From assembly GCA_010672585.1 (NCBI GenBank), contig JAAHGF010000014.1:168656-232655 (forward strand): a DNA stretch of 64,000 bases, read 5' to 3'. Shown here in pieces: positions 28,339-36,694 of the stretch. Each line of letters opens with the position of its first letter. Within the stretch, counting starts at the first letter, position 1. This DNA is from Okeania sp. SIO1I7 (GTDB lineage Bacteria > Cyanobacteriota > Cyanobacteriia > Cyanobacteriales > Microcoleaceae). The notes below the pieces were generated by a model, which saw only the letters and a list, made by a program, of their open reading frames with translations, did no database searches and was not told the origin of the DNA. The position numbers and the translations under genes were made by a program.

Positions 28339-31300
28339 ATGTCTGCAAACTTTCCCACTGCCGTTTTAATTGACGGCCATTCTCTAGCCTTTCGTTCCTA
28401 CCATGCTTTTGCTAAAAGTCGCAAGGGACCTTTGAAAACTTCTACAGGTATTCCCACAAATGTTTGTTTTGGTTTTCTCCAATCTCTATTACCAGTAATA
28501 GAGACTCAAAAACCAGAATATTTAGCGATCGCTTTTGACTTAGGAGCACCTACGTTTCGCCATAAAGCTGACAAAAATTATAAGGCAAATAGAAAAGAAA
28601 CACCTGAAGATTTAATTGTTGATGTCAAAAATTTGCAAGAGATTTTAAGAGCTTTTAATTTAACGGTTATTACTGCTCCTGGTTATGAAGCTGATGATAT
28701 ATTGGGAACTTTAGCGCAAAAAGCTAGTGCTGCTGGTTTTCGGGTAAAAATTCTTTCGAGAGACCAAGATTTATTTCAATTAATAGATGCAGAAAAAGGT
28801 ATTAGTGTTTTACATTTAGCATCAGGAAAAGGTAGCACTCATCAAGAGTTTGGAATTATAGAAGTTGAGGAAAAATTAGGTATTTTGCCTCATCAAGTTG
28901 TTGATTATAAGGCTCTTTGTGGAGATCCTTCTGATAATATTCCTGGTGTTGAAGGTATTGGGAAAAAAACGGCAGTTGAATTGTTGAAGGAATATGGTTC
29001 CCTTACAGAAATTTATGCTTCTCTGGATAAAATTCAAGGAGCAAAACATCAAAGATTAAAAGTAGGAAAAGATGCGGCAGAGCATTCTCAATTCTTGGCA
29101 AAAATAGAGGTCAATGTGCCGTTAAATATTGCTATAGAAGATTGTCATATCAAAAGATTTTCTCGTTCAGATATAGAACCACTTTTGGAAAAATTAGAAT
29201 TACAAGACTGCCTTAAGAAGATTCCCGATTTAGAACAGTTATTTAGTCAGTTGGAAGGAATAAAATCTTTGCCGGAGGAACTAGATGAAGTAGAAAACGA
29301 TATTTGGTTTTTTAGTGCAGAAGAGACAAAGGCAGCTCAACAACAAATCACAACAAAATCAGAAATAAAGCCTCAAATTATTGATACTCCAGAAAAGTTA
29401 AATCAGTTAGTAAATATTTTAAAAGAACAGACAAATTATGAGACTCCCGTGGCTTGGGATACGGAAACTACATCTTTAGAACCGCGAGATGCAGAGTTGG
29501 TTGGTATTGGTTGTTGTTGGGGAAAAAATATAGAAGATATTGCCTATATTCCTACCGGACATAAAGTAGGAAAAAATCTAGATAAAGGAAAAGTATTGGA
29601 TGCTTTAAAGCCAATTTTAGAAGGTTTTGATTATCCGAAAGTATTTCAAAATGCCAAATTTGATAGATTGGTTTTTCGCTGTCAAGGAATTAAATTGGCT
29701 GGGGTTGTTTTTGATACGATGTTGGCAAGTTATGTATTAAATCCTGGAGCAAAACATAGTCTGGAAGAAATATATATTAGACATCTGAGAACTGCTGGAA
29801 TAAATTTAAAAAGTTATGGTGATGTGGTCTCTAAAAATCAAACTATTGCTGACTTAGAGATTCTCAAAGTTAGTAATTATTGTGGCGCTCAAGTTTTTGT
29901 AACATTTCAGTTAGTAGAAAAATTAAGAGCTGAATTAGAAAAAGCTGATGAAAATAAATCTTCAGAAAAATCTTTGCACAAATTATTAGTAGATGTAGAA
30001 CAACCATTAGAATCTGTTTTGGCAGAAATGGAATATCTGGGAATTAGCATCGATATTGAATATCTGAAGAAATTCTCAGTCCAACTGAAAAAAGATTTAG
30101 AAGCTATTGAAAAAAGAGCTTTTGAAACTGTAGATAGTCGAATTTTACAGGAATATCTCATAACAGAAATTCAAAATATAGAAGCTGACTCATTCACTAA
30201 TCAACAAGAATTAAAAAAAGCAATATCTAGCCCCATACTCAAAGCATATATTACCAAATTATCAAAAGAGCAAAGACAGAACTCAGAAGGAATTGAAAAT
30301 CAAATCAATCAAGCAGAAACAAGTGACTTTTTAAACCTTAACTCACCATCTCAATTAAGCGAACTACTATTTAATATACTCAATCAAAATCAGAAAAAAT
30401 CTCGGAAAATTAAGACTGGTTACTCTACAGATGTAGTTGTCTTAGAAAAATTACAAGAAGAAAGTCAACATCATCCCATAATTGATGAAATCTTAAATCA
30501 TCGAACCTTATACAAACTATTTTCTACCTATGTCGAAGCCATACCAAAATTAGTTCGTATAGACACTCAACGAGTTCATACAAACTTTAATCAAACTCAA
30601 ACAGATACAGGACGTTTATCTTCCTCCGAACCAAACTTACAAAATATTCCCATTGGTACAGAATTTTCTCGGCAAATTCGTCAAGCATTTATCCCCAAAA
30701 AAGATTGGTTATTAGTCGCCGCAGATTATTCACAAATTGAATTAAGAATATTAGCTCACTTGAGTCAAGAACCAGTATTAATAGAAGCTTATCAAAATAA
30801 TCAAGACGTTCATACCGTAACAGCAAAACTATTATTTGAAAAAGCAGAAATTACATCAGATGAACGTCGAGTTGGTAAAACAATAAATTTTGGTGTAATT
30901 TATGGCATGGGAGCACAAAAATTAGCAAGGTCTGTCGGAATAAGTGTCAAAGAAAGTAAACAATTTCTAGACAGATATAAACAGCAATATTCTCAAGTAT
31001 TTGAGTATTTAGGGAAGTTAAAAAAACAAGCGATCGCTCAAGGTTATGTAGAAACAATATTAGGTCGTCGGCGTTATTTTGAATTTGAATCTAAAACTCT
31101 CCGAGATTTAAAAGGTACAGAACCAGAAGAAATTAACCTAGATGAATTCAAACGTTTAAGTCAAAATGATGCTCAACTTTTAAGAGCAGCAGCTAACTCA
31201 CCTATTCAAGGTTCAAGCGCAGATATTATTAAAATAGCCATGATAAAATTCCATGAAATATTGGCAGATTATCAGGCAAAATTATTATTACAAGTCCATG

Positions 31301-31443
31301 ATGAATTAGTATTTGAAATTCCATCATTAGAGTGGGAAGAATTGGAGCAGGTAATTAAATCTACAATGGAAAATGCCATAGATTTAAAAGTACCTCTGAT
31401 AGTAGATATTCATGCAGGGAAAAATTGGATGGAGACCAAATAA
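28339..31443 (+). CDS. polA: DNA polymerase I, proofreading motif III altered
   Basis: A-family DNA polymerase I of 1034 residues (E. coli 928). The 5'-nuclease domain (1-300) is intact: IDGHSLAFRSYHAF, GYEADDILGTLA, GDPSDNIPGVEGIGKKTA. The 3'-5' exonuclease domain has motif I VAWDTETTSLEP (D374) and motif II FQNAKFDRLVF. Motif III should read Y-x3-D, but here it is YCGAQVFVTFQL (Y514, Gln at 518), so a metal-binding Asp is missing. Polymerase motifs are intact: A DYSQIELRILAHLS (796-809), B RRVGKTINFGVIYGMG, C QVHDELVFEIP (H987, D988). An insertion-rich linker (about 600-690) explains much of the extra length. It probably fills Okazaki and repair gaps, with weak or no proofreading. Confidence 0.97.
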   Translation: MSANFPTAVLIDGHSLAFRSYHAFAKSRKGPLKTSTGIPTNVCFGFLQSLLPVIETQKPEYLAIAFDLGAPTFRHKADKNYKANRKETPEDLIVDVKNLQEILRAFNLTVITAPGYEADDILGTLAQKASAAGFRVKILSRDQDLFQLIDAEKGISVLHLASGKGSTHQEFGIIEVEEKLGILPHQVVDYKALCGDPSDNIPGVEGIGKKTAVELLKEYGSLTEIYASLDKIQGAKHQRLKVGKDAAEHSQFLAKIEVNVPLNIAIEDCHIKRFSRSDIEPLLEKLELQDCLKKIPDLEQLFSQLEGIKSLPEELDEVENDIWFFSAEETKAAQQQITTKSEIKPQIIDTPEKLNQLVNILKEQTNYETPVAWDTETTSLEPRDAELVGIGCCWGKNIEDIAYIPTGHKVGKNLDKGKVLDALKPILEGFDYPKVFQNAKFDRLVFRCQGIKLAGVVFDTMLASYVLNPGAKHSLEEIYIRHLRTAGINLKSYGDVVSKNQTIADLEILKVSNYCGAQVFVTFQLVEKLRAELEKADENKSSEKSLHKLLVDVEQPLESVLAEMEYLGISIDIEYLKKFSVQLKKDLEAIEKRAFETVDSRILQEYLITEIQNIEADSFTNQQELKKAISSPILKAYITKLSKEQRQNSEGIENQINQAETSDFLNLNSPSQLSELLFNILNQNQKKSRKIKTGYSTDVVVLEKLQEESQHHPIIDEILNHRTLYKLFSTYVEAIPKLVRIDTQRVHTNFNQTQTDTGRLSSSEPNLQNIPIGTEFSRQIRQAFIPKKDWLLVAADYSQIELRILAHLSQEPVLIEAYQNNQDVHTVTAKLLFEKAEITSDERRVGKTINFGVIYGMGAQKLARSVGISVKESKQFLDRYKQQYSQVFEYLGKLKKQAIAQGYVETILGRRRYFEFESKTLRDLKGTEPEEINLDEFKRLSQNDAQLLRAAANSPIQGSSADIIKIAMIKFHEILADYQAKLLLQVHDELVFEIPSLEWEELEQVIKSTMENAIDLKVPLIVDIHAGKNWMETK

Positions 31444-32551
31444 TACCATTTCTCAAAAACTTATGTTTTCTTGAGTGGGGGAGTTCAACAATTAATAATT
31501 AATAATTAATAATTAATAATTAATAATTACCTCGTAAACAGAATAGGCATCTCCAAAAAAATAAAAAAATAAAATCAATTATTATCGCTAAATTATCAAT
31601 TATTCCTCCCTATTCCCTATATAATAATTAGGGTTTGCTGAATAAAATTGTAATCAATACCTGTAAAGGTTTCCAGGGTTAAATATTGCTGAGGGAGTGC
31701 AAAGTTTTTGGCTGTTGTAGTCTTAAAATGCTAATACTTTTCCCCTGACAATACCGAAAATTTGGCCGTAACAGATAGTCTAAACTGTTGCCTGTTCCCT
31801 GTTGCCTGTTGCCTATCATCACCATCAGACTTTTTCAGCAAACCCTAATTAATACGCTTCTAGGGTACTGTGCTAATTATCAAAAAGGCTATCCTGTTTG
31901 TGTTAATTACTTGATAGTTGAAGTGCTACCTAAGAAACTGTTTTTCATTAATGGATAATGGATAATTGATAATTTATAATTGATAATTGATAATTACCTC
32001 TGGTTAAAACCGCTCTTGATTGAATATAAGGAATATTGTCTTTTTATCCCCTTAAAAGGGGAGGCTTTAGACCACGATTTTTCGGTAAAAGGAATAGACA
32101 TCTCCCAAAAAATATCATCAATTATTATCCCTAAGTTATCAATTATTTCTCCCTGTTTTCTATTCCCTTTTCCCTATCTAATGATGAATTTTAAGGAATA
32201 GAAATATTCCCCCAAAAATCCCATAAATTATTATCCCTAAATTATCAATTATTTCTCCCTGTTTTCTATTCCCTTTTCCCTGTTACCTGCTCCCTATAAT
32301 AAGTTATTAAGTAATTAACTTATGCCGAATAACCTTTTTGCTACTTTCAGGTCAGTTAATGTTAATTATTCTTATGTTTAATTCTCCCTCACTCCCTCAC
32401 TCCCCCACTCCCCTACTCCCCTACAATGCAAAAATATAGAAAAGTTTTTCAGAAATGGTATTCCCGATTCCCTATAAAAGATTTTTATTGTGCAAGAGAT
32501 ATGTTAAACTCCTGACTGTAGTTTACTAATAACTTTTATTTGAGTAAATCA
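31444..32551. other. Long spacer with heptads, a MITE and a direct repeat
   Basis: After polA: AATTAAT heptads (31490-31530), a MITE (31629-31847), GATAATT heptads near 31960, a roughly 75-bp direct repeat (32100-32175 and 32208-32281, containing TTATCAATTATTTCTCCCTG), and CTCCCTCA/CTCCCCTA heptads (32380-32424). A small open frame at 31980-32201 is built from repeats and I do not call it. Confidence 0.75.
31629..31847. mobile_element. MITE, family TAGGGTTTGCTGA, perfect 13-bp ends
   Basis: TAGGGTTTGCTGA at 31629-31641 is the exact reverse complement of TCAGCAAACCCTA at 31835-31847. The 219-bp element has no coding frame and includes CCTGTTC/CCTGTTG heptads near its right end. Flanks read AAT and AAT, compatible with a TA target. 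Confidence 0.8.
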
Positions 32552-33073
32552 ATGGATACCAAAAAATTAGTTTTAGGTGGAATTGGTTTGGTATTGGGCA
32601 GTGCGATTGTTGCAACTGCTGCCAGTGTAGAACTTAGCGTTGAACAAGAACAAGTAATATGTAAACTGAAAGAGACAGTAGAACAACAAGAAAAAGCTGG
32701 CAAAAAACTGGTTTTCTGGCCACTAATTGGAAAAGTGAAAGAAAGAGTAGAAGTTCCTTTTACAGCCAAATTATCTTCTAATACATCCTACACTATTCTA
32801 GGAGTATGTGATGATAATTGTAATGACTTAAATTTAACCCTTAAAAATCAACAGGGCGAGAAAATAACCAATGATGAAAAACAGGATGGGATACCAGTAA
32901 TCTCTTTTACTCCCACAGAAAACAGTGATTATCGAATTACTGCACGACCAGATAAATGTTCAACTGAACTATGTGAATTTGGTATGGTTTTATTTGTTCC
33001 TAAAAGTGTGGATTTAGATGTGGCCTCTGAACTACCAGATGAGTTATATCTATTTAAGTTTTGCCAACAGTAA
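32552..33073 (+). CDS. Secreted hypothetical protein, PPC-like beta domain
   Basis: A 173-residue exported protein from the ATG at 32552; an in-frame TTG 12 bases earlier is less likely. Residues 1-24 form a signal peptide (DTKKLVLGGIGLVLGSAIVA, then TAAS). The mature part begins with a short helix holding one Cys, then a beta-rich domain: VEVPFTAKLSSNTSYTILGV, LNLTLKNQQGEKI, ISFTPTENSDYRITARP. This alternation resembles bacterial pre-peptidase C-terminal (PPC) domains. Five or six cysteines (CDDNC, CSTELC, FC at the end) suggest disulfides. I do not recognise a named family; the PPC resemblance is by eye. It stands alone. Confidence 0.75.
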   Translation: MDTKKLVLGGIGLVLGSAIVATAASVELSVEQEQVICKLKETVEQQEKAGKKLVFWPLIGKVKERVEVPFTAKLSSNTSYTILGVCDDNCNDLNLTLKNQQGEKITNDEKQDGIPVISFTPTENSDYRITARPDKCSTELCEFGMVLFVPKSVDLDVASELPDELYLFKFCQQ

Positions 33074-33979
33074 GTAATAAATTAATAAAAGTAATTAAGT
33101 TAAGTTAATATTCTCAAAATTTTTCTGAGAAATAAATAGTTATACGAAGAATTAATATTTTTTTGTTTGACCAATACTCATACAGTGAAAAATGCTATAA
33201 CATTTTTCAACAAATGTGGAGTATATTGTAAATGCTGATATTATCTGCTCTGGTGTTCTCTAGTCCCTAAAAACTCAAATTTTGCACCCATCCAAATCAG
33301 AAAGTCTATATACTTTTCTAAGTACAACTTAGTCATCTATATCATTTTCAAAATATTGCTAAATTTAGAGTCTGTTAGGGAATGGGTAGATTTGGTGAAA
33401 TACAAGTTGTTAAACAAAATGAGAAACAAGCTTTATTTGTTGAATTTTATAGAAATGTAAATGTGTCAGAAATAAACCTGGATAGTTAATCTAACTAAAA
33501 TTCTGCTGTCAAAAAAAATTTATTGAATGGGGATTGGACTCAATCCTCATTCATCTTCTGATTTAAACAAAAAAACTAATATTAACACTCCATCTGGTTT
33601 AGATAAATTAGTCATTAAGAGTAGAAAACAGAGAAAAATGATAAATCTGTTTGCTCCACTGGAATTGGTATAATATTGACTTATGCTTAGGAGCGACTGA
33701 AAAAATAAAATTAAAATAAAATAATATTTTAGATGTAGTTACCAATATTCTCATCCTATGTTCATTAGTAATCTAAGTGTAAAGAATTTATATTAACCCT
33801 GATCGATTAAAGCATTAGTAGGATTGCCAAAAAAAATATATTATGGTATGTAGGAAAAACTTCAGTCTACATAATTAATCCCAGGAAGTAATGAAATAAT
33901 TTTGACTAACAAGGCCGTTATGAATATTAGATTAAAATAAAATATACTATATGATTATGGCCAAGGAATACCAGTGCAG
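33074..33979. other. Long AT-rich spacer upstream of the sensor kinase
   Basis: About 900 bp. TTCTCA/TGAGAA (33111-33131) could form a weak hairpin after the secreted-protein gene. A 35-codon open frame at 33382-33489 (MGRFGEIQVVKQNEKQALFV...) is possible but unsupported. No repeat family member seen. Confidence 0.5.
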
Positions 33980-35683
33980 ATGTCTTTAACTTCTACATCA
34001 AAAAAACAGTCTATGATCCGAGAGAAAACCGGATCAAAAAATCTGTCTAGTAGCATAGGAATCAGAAAAAAAATAAGTTTTGGCTATATATTACCAATAA
34101 GCATTGCGACTTTAGGAATACTTACAGGGCGGATATTTGAGTGGAATTATAAACATCAAATTAGAGAACAAATAGAGCAAGCTCAAGAACAAGTAGATTT
34201 ACTCACGAAACTCACAACCAAAGCATTGAAGGTTAATATAATTCAAAAAGAGCGGTCAAAATCCGTTAATGACCGGAAAGTTTTAGAAGCAAAAATCTCC
34301 CAAGAATTATCAAGTATTTATGAGGTTAATACTATTTTTAAACAACTTCAATTAATACCAGAAACTGGAGATGAAAGTATAGAGAAAAAATATTATATCC
34401 CGCTTCAAAAAATTATCCAGACTTATTTTAATCCTTTGGCAGCTTATATTCAAAAATTAGAAAATTTAGTTCAAGAAATTAAACAGATTTCTCCTGAAAC
34501 AACAATAGAAGTAGATAATTTATCATCAGCATCACTTAGTCAAATTACTAATAGTGAAGTAGCAATAAAACTAGAAAAATTATCACAAGATTCAGAAAAG
34601 TTAGCAACACTATTTAATCAAAGGGTAGACCAAGGATTTAGAGATTATCAAAAAACAGAAGCATTAGGAATTAAAATATTAATAGGTAGCCTACTGCTAT
34701 CAATAATTATTGCAGTAATGATGGCTATCTATACCAGCAGATCCATCGTAACTCCCCTCAAAGATATAATCAAAGTTGCCCAACAAGTGACAGAAGAAGC
34801 TAACTTTGAACTACAACTTCCTGTAACTACAGAAGATGAAATAGGACAATTAACCTTATCTCTAAATGAATTAATTGGTAAAGTGGCAAAATACACAGAA
34901 CAACTCCAGGAAGCTAAACTAAAAGCAGAAGCAGCAAACCGTTCTAAAAGTGCTTTTTTAGCTACCATGAGCCATGAACTTCGTACACCTTTAAATGCTA
35001 TTATTGGATATAGTGAAATTCTCTATGAGGAAGCTGAAGAAGAAGGATATGAAGACTTTATGCTGGATCTAGATAGAATTAAGATTGCAGGTAAACACCT
35101 TCTAGAAATGATTAGTGATATCTTAGACATTTCCAAAATTGAAGCAGGTCAAGTAACACTTTATTTAGAAAGTATTGAAGTTGAAAAGTTAGTTCAAGAT
35201 GTAGTTGGTACAGCGAAAAATCTCACAGAAAAAAACCGTAATACCTTAAAATTACTGTTAGGAGAAAATTTAGGTACAATGTATGCTGATATGCCAAAAG
35301 TCAGACAAGTACTGATAAATTTATTGGGTAATGCAGCTAAATTTACAGAAGATGGTTTGATTACTCTGAGTGTGGAAAGAGTAAATAAGAAGGTGAAAAA
35401 TTCTCAAAATCAAAACTCACAGTCGTTTAATAATTCAAATAATTATATAGTTTTTCGGGTTACCGATACTGGTATTGGCATGACAGAAGACCAGTTAAAG
35501 CATATATTTAAACCTTTTACTCAAGCAGATGCTTCTACTACTCGTCGATATGGTGGTACTGGTTTAGGGTTGGCAATATGTCAACGTTTGTGTGAGAGGA
35601 TGGGGGCAAGAATTTATGTTAAAAGTAAATCAAACGAAGGTTCTACATTTACTGTTTGGTTTCCAGAAAGAGTAATGATTTGA
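33980..35683 (+). CDS. Membrane sensor histidine kinase (TM-HAMP-HisKA-HATPase)
   Basis: A 567-residue hybrid-free sensor kinase from the ATG at 33980 (a GTG lies two codons upstream). A first membrane segment at about 34-50 (GYILPISIATLGILTG), a helical periplasmic region of about 180 residues, a second segment near 230-250 (LIGSLLLSIIIAVMMAIY), then HAMP and a short coiled coil (KYTEQLQEAKLKAEAANRSK). HisKA holds FLATMSHELRTPLNAIIGYS with the phosphoacceptor His near 332. HATPase has N-box LLGNAAKFTEDG, G1 DTGIGM, F-box FKPFTQAD and G2 GGTGLGLAICQRL. All catalytic elements are intact. No regulator is adjacent. It is the likely source of the kinase modules in the chimera 1 kb downstream. The helical periplasmic part suggests a four-helix sensor; ligand unknown. 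Confidence 0.93.
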   Translation: MSLTSTSKKQSMIREKTGSKNLSSSIGIRKKISFGYILPISIATLGILTGRIFEWNYKHQIREQIEQAQEQVDLLTKLTTKALKVNIIQKERSKSVNDRKVLEAKISQELSSIYEVNTIFKQLQLIPETGDESIEKKYYIPLQKIIQTYFNPLAAYIQKLENLVQEIKQISPETTIEVDNLSSASLSQITNSEVAIKLEKLSQDSEKLATLFNQRVDQGFRDYQKTEALGIKILIGSLLLSIIIAVMMAIYTSRSIVTPLKDIIKVAQQVTEEANFELQLPVTTEDEIGQLTLSLNELIGKVAKYTEQLQEAKLKAEAANRSKSAFLATMSHELRTPLNAIIGYSEILYEEAEEEGYEDFMLDLDRIKIAGKHLLEMISDILDISKIEAGQVTLYLESIEVEKLVQDVVGTAKNLTEKNRNTLKLLLGENLGTMYADMPKVRQVLINLLGNAAKFTEDGLITLSVERVNKKVKNSQNQNSQSFNNSNNYIVFRVTDTGIGMTEDQLKHIFKPFTQADASTTRRYGGTGLGLAICQRLCERMGARIYVKSKSNEGSTFTVWFPERVMI

Positions 35684-35856
35684 TTTGATAAATGCTTGCT
35701 ATAAATGACTAGCCTTTTTATTAGGAGTCAGAATTCAAGAGTTACTAACTAGGAGAAAGAAAGGATTTGAATAGCATTAATTTTTAAATTTGTATTCATT
35801 CAATAGAACAACCGAAAATTTAATCAAAGCTTTATAAAAAAAACTAGAGAAATATC

Positions 35857-35935
35857 GTTATAGAAAGTACGTCAGAAAAAAAGGTTAAGTCACTGTTTTA
35901 TTTCTATAAAAATTAATAAACTAAACAGTATTGAT
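35857..35935 (+). pseudogene. Decayed 3' end of another kinase module
   Basis: TATAGAAAGTACGTCAGAA followed by AAGTCACTGTTT and a decayed version of the last codons matches the final 75 bp of the chimeric gene (38890-38965), including the sequence after its stop (AACAGTATT against AACGGTATT). It is out of any open frame. It marks another round of duplication in this cluster. Confidence 0.75.
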
Positions 35936-35995
35936 GAAAAAACTCTCGAAAAAAAATTAAGAGGATATCTGAAAAGTTTTTTGATACTGAATTTT

Positions 35996-36078
35996 GCCCC
36001 CCTAGCCCCCCAACTTTGGGGGGAACAAGAGTCAATTTGCTTGCTCTAGTCCCCCAAAATTGGGGGATTTAGGGGGCT
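35996..36078. repeat. G/C-block palindromic repeat
   Basis: CCCCCTAGCCCCCCAACTTT, GGGGGG, then after 30 bp GTCCCCCAAAATTGGGGG and ATTTAGGGGGC. The two ends pair with each other and each half has its own hairpin. A repeat of this style is common in cyanobacterial spacers. Confidence 0.85.
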
Positions 36079-36119
36079 TAGATGTAGCAAATGGGACTGT
36101 CTCAGACAACCTCTAAGTA

Positions 36120-36146
36120 TTTCCTGCGGAATGCTGCGCAAACAGC
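36120..36146. repeat. Dispersed 28-bp palindrome, copy 5 of 6
   Basis: TTTCCTGCGGAATGCTGCGC AAACAG, identical to the copies at 20385 and 25620. Confidence 0.85.
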
Positions 36147-36183
36147 TAGCTCTCTGTCAGCTCTCAGCAATAAAACTCTGTTA

Positions 36184-36425
36184 TTGACATACTCCCGACG
36201 TTGCCCTTACGGGACAACGCGGGATTCTTCAGTCTGGGAAACCCTGACCGCTGTTTAGACAGAGGTGATGTCCTCCCCCTGTTTTGAACTTGAGAATAAC
36301 AAAATGTAGCTAGCTTGTCAAGGGCTTGTGAACGTTTAGCTTGTGAAGGTATCCGAATCCTGGCCCTGGCTTTCCCATACGACGCTCCCCTGCGGGAGAG
36401 CGCGGGACTTCCCGCCAGGAAAGTT
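36184..36425 (-). mobile_element. IS200/IS605-like remnant without transposase (copy C)
   Basis: Starts TTGACATACTCCCGACGTTG; the hairpin is CCCG-A-CGTTG paired with CAACG-CGGG, with an inner CCC/GGG pair. The far end has CGCTCCCCTGCGGGAGAGCG, another strong hairpin, then CGGGACTTCCCGCC. Compared with copy A, several stem positions differ on both sides and still pair, so the structure is conserved. About 240 bp, no transposase. Lies upstream of the Clp_N-kinase chimera. Confidence 0.55.
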
Positions 36426-36694
36426 AAAACTCTGCTTTATCAACATCTTTCTTAAGATTAAACTTGACCAAATAGAGAAGTTAGAAGTTATGTATTTGCT
36501 ATTAACTTCATTCACTTAGCTAATATCTGATAGCTGACCGCTGAATGCTTACAAAAAAACAATCAGTTAAATTGAATCAGAATAAAACCAAAGGCTGAAT
36601 ACCCTATAAAAAAAGGTTTTTTCTACTAAAAATACTGCTCAACTATAAGAATTTAAAATAAAAGCAAGTATAGACATAAAGAAAACTCAAAAAT

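Noticed and set aside
31980..32201. Plus-strand open frame of 73 codons
   Set aside because: Built from GATAATT heptads and dispersed repeat blocks found elsewhere in non-coding sequence.
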